Positions 54,432 to 64,000 of a stretch of 64,000 nt of DNA are shown here, piece by piece. Origin of the DNA: Nocardioides sp. (lineage in GTDB: Bacteria; Actinomycetota; Actinomycetes; Propionibacteriales; Nocardioidaceae); assembly GCA_020636915.1 (NCBI GenBank), contig JACJWV010000017.1, forward strand, positions 1 to 64,000, given 5' to 3'. Within the stretch, counting starts at the first letter, position 1, and each line of letters starts with the position of its first letter. The notes under the pieces are model-generated. The model searched no databases, was not told the origin of the DNA, and worked only from the letters and a program-made list of their open reading frames with translations. The translations under genes and the position numbers were made by a program.

Positions 54432-54463
54432 AGGACCTTCGCCCCTTCCGGCGTGTTCGACCT
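54432..54463 (+). promoter_or_regulatory. DevR-type boxes before the acyl-CoA synthetase / E1-E2 operon
   Basis: AGGACCTTCGCCCC (54432-54445) centred 62.5 bp, and a weaker GGCGTGTTCGACCT (54450-54463) centred 44.5 bp, before ATG 54501. The gene has a normal GGAGG-type ribosome-binding site, so a leadered transcript is likely. Confidence 0.5.
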
Positions 54464-54500
54464 CACATCGAGGATGGGAGGAAGCGAAAGAGGTCGGCCG

Positions 54501-56263
<1,763 letters not shown>

Positions 56264-56267
<4 letters not shown>

Positions 56268-57244
56268 CCGCCGAGCCGCTCGACCTGCTCCGGACGATGC
56301 TGCTCATCCGCCGCTTCGAGGAGCGGTGCGCGGAGCTCTACAGCGGCGGGCAGATCCGCGGCTTCCTGCACCTCTACGTCGGCGAGGAGGCCGTCGCCGC
56401 CGGGGTGTGCGCCGAGCTCACCGAGGACGACTCGGTCGTCTCGACCTACCGCGAGCACGGCCACGCGCTCGCGCGGGGCGTGCCGCTGGAGTCGCTCATG
56501 GCCGAGATGTTCGGCAAGGTCACCGGCTGCAGCCGGGGCCGCGGCGGGTCGATGCACCTGTTCGACCGGTCGCGCCGGTTCGTCGGCGGCAACGCGGTCG
56601 TCGGCGGCGGCCTCCCACTGGCGCTCGGGCTCGCGCTGGGCGACCGGATGCAGGGCACGCCGGCCGTGACCGCGTGCTTCTTCGGCGACGGCGCGATGGC
56701 CGAGGGCGAGTTCCACGAGGTGCTCAACCTCGCCGTCCTGTGGCGGCTGCCCCTGCTCCTGTGCTGCGAGAACAACCTCTACGCGATGGGCACCTCGATC
56801 GCCAAGGAGCACGGGAGCACCGAGCTGGCGCTGCGCGCGGCGTCGTACGGCGCCACCGCGTGGCCGGTCGACGGCATGGACGCCGTCGCGGTGAACCGCG
56901 CCGCGGCGCGGGCCGTGGACGAGGTGCGCGGCGGCGCCGGGCCGGTCTTCCTCGAGCTGCGCACCTACCGGTTCCGCGCCCACTCGATGTACGACCCGGA
57001 CCGCTACCGCGCCAAGGACGAGATCGCCGACTGGCGCGACCGCGACCCGATCGAGCTGCTGGCCGCGCGGCTGCGCGCCGACGGCTCGCTCACCGACGCG
57101 GATCTCGCCGAGATCGATGCCGAGGTCGTCGCGCGGGTCACGGCGGCCGTCGAGGCGGCGGCCGCCGGCGAGGAGGAGCCGGTGGAGGAGCTGACCCGCT
57201 TCGTCTACTCCGACACCTCCACGGCAGCAAGGAGCGTCCGATGA
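56264..57244 (+). CDS. 2-oxoacid (pyruvate/acetoin-type) dehydrogenase E1 alpha
   Basis: 326 residues. LLRTMLLIRRFEERCAELYS near the N-terminus, FRSTYREHGHALARG-type SVVSTYREHGHALARGVPL, the TPP motif FFGDGAMAEGEFHEVLNLA...LLLCCENNLYAMG, and the phosphorylation-loop region YRFRAHSMYDPDRYRAKDE fit the E1-alpha chain (TPP-dependent decarboxylase). The length and the close E1-beta, E2 partners fit a pyruvate or acetoin dehydrogenase of the two-chain type. Overlaps neighbours on both sides by 4 bases. No E3 gene is visible nearby. Confidence 0.9.
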
Positions 57245-58263
57245 CCGCGAAGGCGAGGTCGAAGGCGACCTCGAGCGCGAAGGGTCCGCTGGTCGAGACG
57301 ACCTACCGCGATGCGCTGCGGGAGGCGCTCCGCGAGGCGCTGCGCGAGGACGACCGCGTCTTCCTGATGGGCGAGGACGTCGGCAGCTACGGCGGCTGCT
57401 TCGCGGTCAGCCTCGGGCTGCTCGAGGAGTTCGGTCCCGAGCGCGTCCGCGACACCCCGCTGTCGGAGTCGGCCTTCGTCGGCGCCGGGATCGGCGCGGC
57501 GATCCAGGGGATGCGGCCGATCGTCGAGGTGATGACGGTCAACTTCTCCATGCTCGCCCTGGACCAGATCGTGAACAACGCCGCGGCCCTGCTGCACATG
57601 TCGGGCGGGCAGTACCCCGTGCCGCTCGTGATCCGGATGACCACCGGCGCCGGCCGGCAGCTGGCCGCGCAGCACTCGCACAGCCTCGAGGGCTGGTACG
57701 CCCACGTCCCCGGCATCCGGATCGTCGCGCCGGCCACCCTGGAGGACGCCCGCGGCATGCTGGCCACGGCGCTGAGCGACCCCGACCCCGTCCTGCTCTT
57801 CGAGCACGGGTCGCTCTACACCATGAAGGGCACGCTGCGCGCCGACGCGGGCGCCGTCGACCTCGACCGGGCGGCCGTGCGCCGACCGGGCACGGACGTC
57901 ACCCTGATCGCGTACGGCGGGATGCTCGCGCGGACGCTCGAGGCCGCGGAGGCGCTCGACGCCGAGGGGATGTCGGCCGAGGTGGTCGACCTGCGCACGC
58001 TCCGGCCGCTCGACGACGCCACCATCGTGGGCTCGGTCCGCAACACCCACCGGGCCGTCGTGGTCGACGAGGGCTGGCGCAGCGGAAGCCTCTCCGCCGA
58101 GATCGTCGCCCGCATCCAGGAGCAGGCGTTCTACGACCTCGACGCGCCCGTCGAGCGGGTCTGCTCGGCCGAGGTGCCGATGCCCTACGCCCACCAGCTC
58201 GAGGCCGCCGCGCTCCCGCAGGTCGCGTCGATCGTGGCGGCGGCCCTCCGCACGAAGGGGTGA
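57241..58263 (+). CDS. 2-oxoacid dehydrogenase E1 beta
   Basis: 340 residues. After a lysine-rich start (MTAKARSKATSSAKGPLVET), the transketolase-like domain has FLMGEDVGSYGGCFAVSLGL, RVRDTPLSESAFVGAGIGAA, and the C-terminal domain DVTLIAYGGMLARTLEAAEA then AVVVDEGWRSGSLSAEIVAR. Together with E1 alpha it makes the heterotetrameric TPP enzyme. The start ATG 57241 overlaps the alpha stop; the next gene starts 2 bp after the stop. Confidence 0.9.
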   Translation: MTAKARSKATSSAKGPLVETTYRDALREALREALREDDRVFLMGEDVGSYGGCFAVSLGLLEEFGPERVRDTPLSESAFVGAGIGAAIQGMRPIVEVMTVNFSMLALDQIVNNAAALLHMSGGQYPVPLVIRMTTGAGRQLAAQHSHSLEGWYAHVPGIRIVAPATLEDARGMLATALSDPDPVLLFEHGSLYTMKGTLRADAGAVDLDRAAVRRPGTDVTLIAYGGMLARTLEAAEALDAEGMSAEVVDLRTLRPLDDATIVGSVRNTHRAVVVDEGWRSGSLSAEIVARIQEQAFYDLDAPVERVCSAEVPMPYAHQLEAAALPQVASIVAAALRTKG

Positions 58264-58264
58264 C

Positions 58265-59599
58265 ATGGCCGACTTCACGATGCCGTCCCTGGGCGCCGAC
58301 ATGGACGAGGGCACCCTCCTCGAGTGGCTGGTGCACCCGGGCGACGTGGTGCGCAAGGGCGACGTCCTGGCCGTGGTCGACACCTCCAAGTCCGCGGTCG
58401 AGGTCGAGTCGTTCCACACCGGGGTCGTCGGTCCGCTGCTGGTCGAGCCGGGCACGACCGTGCCGGTCGGGACCGTGCTGGCGACCATCACGGAGGCGGG
58501 GGCGGCGCCCCCGGAGGCGCCGGTCCCCGAGCCGGTGGCGGCCGCCCCGAAGCCGAAGCGCGCGCGAAGCCGCGGCACCAGCGGGCCGCGGCGCCTGCGG
58601 CCCCTGCCGGCCGCGGCGACCGAGCAGGTCCGCTCCCCCTCGTCCGGCGCGACGCGGCGCGGCTGGGCGTGGACCTCGGCCACCTGCGGCACCGGCCCGG
58701 GCAGGACGATCACCCGCGACGACGTACGGCGCGACAGCCACCCGCGTCCGCGCGTGAGCCCGTACGCCCGCCGGCTGGCGGCCGAGCTCGGCGTCGACCT
58801 GGAGGCGGTGCGCCCCGCGGACGGCGAGGTCGTGCGGGCCGAGGACGTCCGTGCCCACGCCGGCGGTCCGACGGCGGCGCCGGCACCCACCGCGCCACCC
58901 ACGGCGCCAGCCGCCGCCCCTCCTGCGACGACGCCGCAGGACGCGATGCGGGCCGCGATCGCGGCCACGATGACCCGCTCCAAGCGCGAGGTACCGCACT
59001 ACTACCTGACCAACACCGTGGACCTCTCGACGGCGCTGGCGTGGATGCACGACCGCAACCGCGACCTGCCCGTCCAGGAGCGGCTGGTGCCGGCCGCGCT
59101 CGTGCTGCACGCCGTCGCCCGCGCCGCGGCCGCGACGCCGGCGCTCAACGGCTTCTTCGTCGACGGCGCGTTCCGGCCCGGTGACGGCGTCCACGTCGGC
59201 GTCGCGATCTCGCTGCGCGGCGGCGGGCTGGTGGCGCCCGCGATCCTGGACGCCGACGCGCTCACGGTCGAGGAGACCATGGCCCGGCTCAAGGACCTCG
59301 TGCTACGCACCCGCGCCGGTCGGCTGCGCAGCCGCGAGCTGAGCGACCCCACGATCACCGTGACCAACCTCGGCGACCAGGGCGTCGAGTCCGTGTACGG
59401 CGTCATCCACGCGCCCCAGGTGGCCCTCGTCGGGGTCGGCAAGGTCGTCGAGCGGCCCTGGGCCGCCGACGGCATGGTCGGCGCCCGCCCGGTCACGACC
59501 ATGACGCTCTCGGCGGACCACCGGGTGACCGACGGCTTCACCGGCGCCCGCTTCCTCGCCCTCGTCGACGACCACCTGCAGCACCCGGAGGAGCCATGA
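58265..59599 (+). CDS. Dihydrolipoamide acyltransferase E2 with a scrambled first subunit-binding domain
   Basis: 444 residues. The lipoyl domain (about 1-78) has the lipoylation site DTSKSAVEVE. Residues about 95-155 are unusual: frame 0 reads a nonsense-like stretch ending GTGPGRTITRDDV, while the +2 frame over 58630-58689 reads PLVRRDAARLGVDLGHL, the helix of a peripheral subunit-binding domain. A second, intact binding domain RVSPYARRLAAELGVDLEAV follows (about 161-190), then the catalytic domain with SADHRVTDGF. Two compensating indels, old or from the assembly, would explain this without breaking the frame. It carries acyl groups to CoA. Confidence 0.85.
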   Translation: MADFTMPSLGADMDEGTLLEWLVHPGDVVRKGDVLAVVDTSKSAVEVESFHTGVVGPLLVEPGTTVPVGTVLATITEAGAAPPEAPVPEPVAAAPKPKRARSRGTSGPRRLRPLPAAATEQVRSPSSGATRRGWAWTSATCGTGPGRTITRDDVRRDSHPRPRVSPYARRLAAELGVDLEAVRPADGEVVRAEDVRAHAGGPTAAPAPTAPPTAPAAAPPATTPQDAMRAAIAATMTRSKREVPHYYLTNTVDLSTALAWMHDRNRDLPVQERLVPAALVLHAVARAAAATPALNGFFVDGAFRPGDGVHVGVAISLRGGGLVAPAILDADALTVEETMARLKDLVLRTRAGRLRSRELSDPTITVTNLGDQGVESVYGVIHAPQVALVGVGKVVERPWAADGMVGARPVTTMTLSADHRVTDGFTGARFLALVDDHLQHPEEP

Positions 59600-59841
59600 C
59601 CCCACAGGACGCCCGCCGTACGGTGGCGGACGCACTCATCGAGATCGTCCCCGACGCCGACGTCGACGCCTTCCCCGCGAGCGCCCCGCTGCGCGAGGAG
59701 CTCGAGCTGGACTCGCTGGACTTCCTCACGTTCGTCGAGCTGCTCAGCAGCCGCGCCCGGGTGCGCATCGACGAGATGGACTACCCGCGCCTGGCCACGC
59801 TGGACTCCTCGGTCGCGTTCCTCGTCGAGCAGACCGCCTGA
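59596..59841 (+). CDS. Acyl carrier protein
   Basis: 81 residues, one PP-binding domain. The 4'-phosphopantetheine serine is in EELELDSLDFLTFVELLSSR (DSL motif). It starts ATG 59596, overlapping the E2 stop (ATGA), so it is translationally coupled to a 2-oxoacid dehydrogenase operon, an uncommon place. It could receive acyl groups made by E2 or the acyl-CoA synthetase, or serve in lipoic acid (octanoyl-ACP) supply to E2. Neither has direct support here. Confidence 0.88.
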   Translation: MTPQDARRTVADALIEIVPDADVDAFPASAPLREELELDSLDFLTFVELLSSRARVRIDEMDYPRLATLDSSVAFLVEQTA

Positions 59842-59845
59842 CCCG

Positions 59846-61294
59846 TCACGCCAGCTCCAGCTCGACCTTCCGCGTCTCGACGTCGGCGACGGTGATGCGG
59901 ACGTGCACGTCGGTGCCCAGCGGGAGCGGCCCGGCGCCGACCACCCGCGCTTCCACGGCGGGGTCCTGGAGGACGACGACGCCGCGCCTCGGGTCCTTCT
60001 CGTCCACGTCGACGACCACTCCGTCCAGCACCTCGCCGACGCGATCGCGCAGCACCCCGGCCTCGACGAGGTCGAGCAGCGCGCGCTCGTAGGTGTGGGC
60101 GCGGGCGGCCGAGGACTGCAGGGTCTTCGGCAGACCCGGCAGCGCGGCCCGCACCCAGTCAGGAACGTCCGTCCCGGCGCACAGGGCGAGGCACACCTCA
60201 CCGGCGTACCGGTCCCCCAGCCGCCGCAGGGGCGCGGTGACGTGGGCGTACTCGGACGCGAGCGCGGCGTGCTGGGCATCGGCCGGCGTCTCGCCGTCGA
60301 AGGCGACGTAGCCGCTGCCCCGCAGGAGCCGGGCGCACGCGTTGACCATCGCCGCCTCGGCGGGCTTCGCGGGGTCCAGGGAGCGGACGAAGTCGGGGTA
60401 GAGCTGCTCTGCCGGCCAGGTGATCCCCAGGGCCCGGGCGGTGCGGTGCAGGCGCTGCACGTCGCGCGGGTCCGGCGGCGGCAGCGTGCGCAGCAGCCCG
60501 ACGCGGCCGTAGAGCATGAGGTCGGCGGCGGCGAAGCCGGTCAGCAGCGAGACCTGGGCGTTCCACAGCTCCACGGGCAGCTGCTCGCGGAACTCCAGGC
60601 GCCACCGGTCCCCCTCGACCTCGACGTCCTGCTCGGGGAGCGGCAGCGAGACCCCGCCGCGCACGGCCTCACGGTGGATCCGGAGCTCACCGAACGCCTT
60701 GAGCAACGACAGCGTCGTCGAGGCAGAGCCCTCGTCGATCATCCGCTGCGCCTCGACGTAGGACAGCGCCGCCCGCGAGCGGACGCGCGCCCGCTCGACG
60801 CGTACGTCGACGCGCACACCCTCCGCGTCCAGGCGGATCGTCCACAGCAGAGCCGGCCGCACCTGGTCGGGCAGCAGCGACGCGGCGTCCTCGCTGAGCA
60901 CCGTCGGGTGCAGCGGCACCTTGGCGTCGGCGCCGTAGAGCGTCTCGCCGCGCCGGTTGGCCTCGACGTCGACCGGGTCGCCGGCCGTGACGAACGCGGC
61001 GACGTCGGCGATCGCGTAGTGCAGCACGAACCCGTTGCCGTCGCGCTCGAGGTGCAGCGCCTGGTCGAGGTCGCGCGAGCCCTCCGGGTCGATGGTGACC
61101 AGGTCGAGGTCGGTGCGGTCGAGGTCCGGCAGCCGCGGCGCGCGCGCCGCAGCCTCGGCCGCGGCCTCGACCTCCGGCGGGAACGCCGGAGTGACGTCGA
61201 GCTCGGCCTGGATGCGGACCACGCCCTCCCGCAGGACGTCAGCGCCCACGCCGTCGTTCTCGGAGTGGACCCGGACCACGCGGCTGCTCGGCAT
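59846..61294 (-). CDS. RNB-domain exoribonuclease (RNase II/R family)
   Basis: 482 residues. The RNB catalytic region has TIDPEGSRDLDQALHLERDG (four acidic metal residues), HYAIADVAAFVTAGDPVDVE, RRGETLYGADAKVPLHP and SEDAASLLPDQVRPALLWTI, followed by YAHVTAPLRRLGDRYAGEVC. It is a short form without the cold-shock and N-terminal domains of RNase R; the C-terminal S1-like part is also reduced. It degrades RNA from the 3' end. ATG 61294 is chosen, with the frame open beyond. Converges on the acyl carrier protein gene. Confidence 0.9.
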   Translation of the reverse strand: MPSSRVVRVHSENDGVGADVLREGVVRIQAELDVTPAFPPEVEAAAEAAARAPRLPDLDRTDLDLVTIDPEGSRDLDQALHLERDGNGFVLHYAIADVAAFVTAGDPVDVEANRRGETLYGADAKVPLHPTVLSEDAASLLPDQVRPALLWTIRLDAEGVRVDVRVERARVRSRAALSYVEAQRMIDEGSASTTLSLLKAFGELRIHREAVRGGVSLPLPEQDVEVEGDRWRLEFREQLPVELWNAQVSLLTGFAAADLMLYGRVGLLRTLPPPDPRDVQRLHRTARALGITWPAEQLYPDFVRSLDPAKPAEAAMVNACARLLRGSGYVAFDGETPADAQHAALASEYAHVTAPLRRLGDRYAGEVCLALCAGTDVPDWVRAALPGLPKTLQSSAARAHTYERALLDLVEAGVLRDRVGEVLDGVVVDVDEKDPRRGVVVLQDPAVEARVVGAGPLPLGTDVHVRITVADVETRKVELELA

Positions 61295-61313
61295 ACCGGC
61301 ACGATAGGCCACC

Positions 61314-62069
61314 GTGCTGATCCTGCTGCCGCCCAGCGAGGGCAAGACCGCCGCGCGCCGCGGCCGGCCGCTCGACCTCGGGACGCTGTCCTTCCCCGCG
61401 CTCACCGAGCCCCGGGCGCGCGTCATCGACGCGCTCGTCGACCTGTGCGAGGGCTCGCCCGAGGACGCGGCGCGGACCCTGGGCATCGGGTCCACCCAGC
61501 TCGACCTGGTCCGGCTCGACCGCGAGCTGCGCACGACGCCGACCCAGCGCGCCGACCACACCTACACCGGCGTCCTGTACGACGCCCTCGACGTCGCCAC
61601 CCTGAGCGCTGCCGCCAAGCGGCGCGCGGCGACCCGGGTCGCCGTCACCTCGAGCGTCTTCGGGCTGGTGCGCACGGGCGACCGGATCCCGGCGTACCGC
61701 CTCTCCGGCGACACCACCCTCCCCGGCCTCGGCCCGGTCGCGGCCACCTGGCGCGAGCACCTCGGCCCGGTCGTGACCGACGCCGTCGGCAGCGGCCTGC
61801 TCGTCGACCTGCGCAGCGGCACCTACGTGGCCTTCTGGCGACCCGCCGGCGTGCGGACCGCGACCGTGCGCGTCCTCCACGAGCACCAGGGCAGGCGGAA
61901 GGTCGTCAGCCACTTCAACAAGGCGACCAAGGGCCGCATCGTCCGGGCGCTCCTCGAGGCCGGCGCCGACCCGCGGACCCCGGCCCGGCTCGCCGACGCC
62001 CTGCGCGACCTCGGCTGGTCGGTCGAGCTCGACGGGGACCGGCTCGACGTCGTGGTCAGCGAGCTCTGA
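61314..62069 (+). CDS. yaaA: YaaA-family peroxide stress protein
   Basis: 251 residues (GTG start). LILLPPSEGKTAARRGRPLD at the N-terminus, then TYTGVLYDALDVATLS and the C-terminal SHFNKATKGRIVRALLE match the YaaA/UPF0246 family. E. coli YaaA lowers free iron and so protects from hydrogen peroxide; mechanism unresolved. Divergent from the RNB ribonuclease, 20 bp apart. Confidence 0.88.
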   Translation: MLILLPPSEGKTAARRGRPLDLGTLSFPALTEPRARVIDALVDLCEGSPEDAARTLGIGSTQLDLVRLDRELRTTPTQRADHTYTGVLYDALDVATLSAAAKRRAATRVAVTSSVFGLVRTGDRIPAYRLSGDTTLPGLGPVAATWREHLGPVVTDAVGSGLLVDLRSGTYVAFWRPAGVRTATVRVLHEHQGRRKVVSHFNKATKGRIVRALLEAGADPRTPARLADALRDLGWSVELDGDRLDVVVSEL

Positions 62070-62125
62070 GGGCTGTCCCGGTGCCCGCGGCGCCGTGCCC
62101 GGCACGCCGATGGCATCCTGGCCGC

Positions 62126-63196
62126 ATGCAGCCCGTCCATGTGTGGATCCGGTCCGAGGCCCGCGGCACCGAGCGGCGCGCGCCCGTGGTGCCCGCCGAC
62201 GTTCCTGCGTTGCTGGACGCCGGGTTCGAGGTGACCGTCGAGGAGTCGCCCCAGCGCATCTTCCCCATCGAGGAGTACGACGCCGCGGGGGCGTCCGTCG
62301 TGGCCGAGGGGACGTGGACCGATGCGCCCCACGACGCCTACGTCCTCGGCATCAAGGAGCTCCCGGACGAGCCGGAGTCGCTGCGGCACCAGCACATCTA
62401 CTTCGCGCATGCGTTCAAGGGCCAGGAGGATGCCCGCCGCACCCTCGAGCGGTTCCGCCGCGGCGGCGGTCGCCTGCTCGACATCGAGTACCTCACCGAC
62501 ACCGACGGCAAGCGGGTGGTCGCGTTCGGCTACTGGGCCGGCTACATGGGCGCCGCGCTCGGCGTCCTGCACCTCGCCGGCACGCTCACCGCACCGCTCC
62601 ACCCGATGGCCAAGCACGAGCTCGACGAGCACCTGGAGCAGGCCGGGAAGGCCGGCGCGGACGAGCTGCTGGCGCTGGTGACCGGGGCGCGCGGACGATC
62701 CGGCCGCGGCGCCCAGCGGGCGCTGGTGACGGCCAGCGTGCCGATCACCCGGTGGGACCGCCAGGAGACCCGCGACCTGCACAAGCAGGCGCTCCTCGGC
62801 CACGACCTCCTGGTCAACTGCGTGGTCACGCACACCCCGACGACCCCGTTCGTGGAGCACGCGGACCTCGAGCACGAGCGCCGGCTGCGGGTGCTCGCGG
62901 ACGTCACCTGCGACGTCACCGGCCCCACCAACATGCTCCCGGTCAACACCGAGATCACCACCTGGCAGGAGCCGGTCCGGCAGCTGCACGCCGGCAACCC
63001 GGAGCACGGCAGCGCGCCGCTGGAGGTCATCGCCATCGACAACCTGCCCTCGCTGCTCCCACGCGAGGCCAGCGAGGGGTTCAGCGCCGACCTGACCCCG
63101 CACCTGCTCGGGCTGGCCGACGAGGGCGGACCCTCGGGGCCGTGGCGGGCCGCCGGCCGCGCCTTCGACCAGGCATTGGCGGAGCTCGACGCGTAG
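62126..63196 (+). CDS. Saccharopine dehydrogenase-like (L-lysine-forming type)
   Basis: 356 residues. SEARGTERRAPVVPADVPAL at the N-terminus, VLGIKELPDEPESLRHQHIYFAHAFKGQ, and GYWAGYMGAALGVLHLAG resemble fungal saccharopine dehydrogenase (NAD+, L-lysine-forming) and the alanine dehydrogenase/PNT fold. The C-terminal TCDVTGPTNMLPVNTEITTW and VIAIDNLPSLLPREASEGFS are the most conserved parts. Bacterial relatives are annotated by homology only. ATG 62126; the frame is open far upstream through the RNB gene and is a shadow there. Confidence 0.85.
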   Translation: MQPVHVWIRSEARGTERRAPVVPADVPALLDAGFEVTVEESPQRIFPIEEYDAAGASVVAEGTWTDAPHDAYVLGIKELPDEPESLRHQHIYFAHAFKGQEDARRTLERFRRGGGRLLDIEYLTDTDGKRVVAFGYWAGYMGAALGVLHLAGTLTAPLHPMAKHELDEHLEQAGKAGADELLALVTGARGRSGRGAQRALVTASVPITRWDRQETRDLHKQALLGHDLLVNCVVTHTPTTPFVEHADLEHERRLRVLADVTCDVTGPTNMLPVNTEITTWQEPVRQLHAGNPEHGSAPLEVIAIDNLPSLLPREASEGFSADLTPHLLGLADEGGPSGPWRAAGRAFDQALAELDA

Positions 63197-63310
63197 GGCT
63201 CGACCCGGGCTCGTGGTCATCGAGCGGTCGGGCCGATGGACCCTGGCGGTCCGACAGGTCGAGGGATATGCCCGAAGGGACGGTTCACGTCTCCCGCCCC
63301 GGAGGTTTTC

Positions 63311-64000
63311 ATGTCATCGTCTCGTCAGATCCGCAGCAGCAGCCTGCAGGAGACACTCGCCCAGGGATCCGGGCAGACGCGTCGTGCGTTCCTCGGGACC
63401 GCGGTCGTCGCCGGGGTGGTGGGCTCCGGCAGCCTGCTCGAGGGCTCGCACGCCGCAGACGACGGGCGCGACGGGCCACGGGTGCCCGGAGTGGACAGGC
63501 CGGTCAAGACCTTCGTCCCGGGCACGCCGCTCGGGCCCGACCAGATGCGCATCTCCTTCCTCGGCACCTCGTTCCTGCCGCGGATCGCCCAGGAGTGCAA
63601 CAGCGTCTACGTCGAGCTCGGCAACGGCGACGACTTCGTCTTCGACTTCGGATCCGGGGTGTCGGCGAAGTACGTCGCGATGGGTGTCCCGCCCTCACGC
63701 ATGACACGCGTCTTCCTGACCCACCTGCACGCCGACCACATGAGCGACCTCACGACGCTCTACTGCTTCGGGCCGTCCCAGGACCGCAAGACGCCGCTGT
63801 ACGTCTACGGGCCGAGCGGCGACACGGCCGCCGAGGGCACCCGGGTCTTCTGCCGCAACCTGAAGAAGCTGACCCGCTGGCACCGCGAGGGCTTCAGCTT
63901 CCTCCCCACCGGCCTCAAGGTCGGGGGCGACGGATACGACCTGATCGCGACCGAGCTCCCCTACATGGAGACCGGCGTCGCCTACCACCGCCGCGGGGTG
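63311..64000 (+). CDS. Tat-exported MBL-fold metallo-hydrolase, C-terminus cut by window edge
   Basis: About 229 residues visible. The N-terminus carries a twin-arginine signal (QTRRAFLGTAVVAGVVGSGS), with cleavage near SHAAD. The MBL fold follows: RISFLGTSFLPRIAQECNSV, FDFGSGVSAKYVAMGVPP, and the metal motif THLHADHMSDLTTLYCFGPS (HxHxDH). The segment resembles the MBL enzymes annotated as GntH/arylsulfatase-like in actinobacteria; that name is uncertain. ATG 63311 is chosen. The product would act outside the cytoplasm with two zinc ions. The rest of the gene is beyond the window. Confidence 0.8.
   Translation, partial: MSSSRQIRSSSLQETLAQGSGQTRRAFLGTAVVAGVVGSGSLLEGSHAADDGRDGPRVPGVDRPVKTFVPGTPLGPDQMRISFLGTSFLPRIAQECNSVYVELGNGDDFVFDFGSGVSAKYVAMGVPPSRMTRVFLTHLHADHMSDLTTLYCFGPSQDRKTPLYVYGPSGDTAAEGTRVFCRNLKKLTRWHREGFSFLPTGLKVGGDGYDLIATELPYMETGVAYHRRGV

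Noticed and set aside
59903..62125. Upstream extension of the saccharopine dehydrogenase frame into the RNB and YaaA genes
   Set aside because: The extension lies antisense to the RNB exoribonuclease and overlaps YaaA; the homologous protein begins at ATG 62126.

Overview
The window is uniformly very GC-rich, densely coded on both strands, and uses many GTG (and one TTG) starts. Gene content and order point to a high-GC actinobacterium of the Nocardioides type (inference, no taxonomic marker was searched). The glutamine synthetase/GlnE pair with panB nearby matches the mycobacterial glnE-glnA2-panB neighbourhood. A complete bacterial RNase P RNA gene lies at 51709-52099. No transposase, integrase, CRISPR array, rRNA or tRNA was recognised.

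Region 1 (about 1-31 kb) reads as a dormancy or hypoxia island built like the mycobacterial DevR/DosR regulon. It holds a DevS-like GAF histidine kinase (2236-3909) and a DevR-like LuxR regulator (24799-25470). It also has many DosR-regulon-type genes: Acg-type nitroreductase, Rv1738-like DUF1876 protein, Hsp20, CtpF-like P-type ATPase, two universal stress proteins, two DUF1918 proteins and a DUF1269-like protein. These are mixed with anaerobic-type metabolism: PEP synthase, a three-subunit 2-oxoacid:ferredoxin oxidoreductase with an NAD(P)H/ferredoxin partner, an ADP-forming acyl-CoA synthetase/GNAT fusion, an alcohol dehydrogenase, a flavodoxin, and an SQR-like / TusE-DsrC / DsrE2 sulfur trio.

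DevR-type boxes (consensus near GGGAC-nTTn-GGCCC) precede most of these units. In a striking subset the box centre is 42.5 bp before the start codon, a hexamer of form xAnnnT lies at -12 to -7, and there is no usable Shine-Dalgarno sequence. This implies leaderless DevR-driven transcripts.

Region 2 (31.3-32.5 kb) holds an OmpR-family regulator and an Hpt-like protein lacking its phosphoacceptor histidine, sharing a 17-bp motif. Region 3 (32.5-50.5 kb) is mostly core metabolism: aldolase, ICL/PEPM enzyme, glnE, an amidotransferase, glnA2-type glutamine synthetase, NAD+ synthetase, panB, an ABC exporter with a DesK/LuxR two-component pair, and a secreted sugar dehydrogenase.

Region 4 (50-52.5 kb) carries small proteins, a GNAT enzyme, rnpB and a hairpin-rich intergenic stretch. 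Region 5 (52.5-59.8 kb) is a second DevR-box-bearing block: two tandem duplicated tiny genes with their promoters, another small gene, a zinc-type dehydrogenase, an AMP-forming acyl-CoA synthetase, and E1 alpha / E1 beta / E2 of a 2-oxoacid dehydrogenase followed by an acyl carrier protein. Region 6 (59.8-64 kb) has an RNB exoribonuclease, YaaA, a saccharopine dehydrogenase-like protein and a Tat-exported metallo-hydrolase cut by the window end.

Taken together, regions 1 and 5 suggest a DevR-controlled programme for low-oxygen survival. It would shift 2-oxoacid and acyl-CoA metabolism between ferredoxin- and NAD-linked routes, with stress proteins, ion transport and sulfur handling alongside. 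This is inferred from gene content and predicted operators, not demonstrated.
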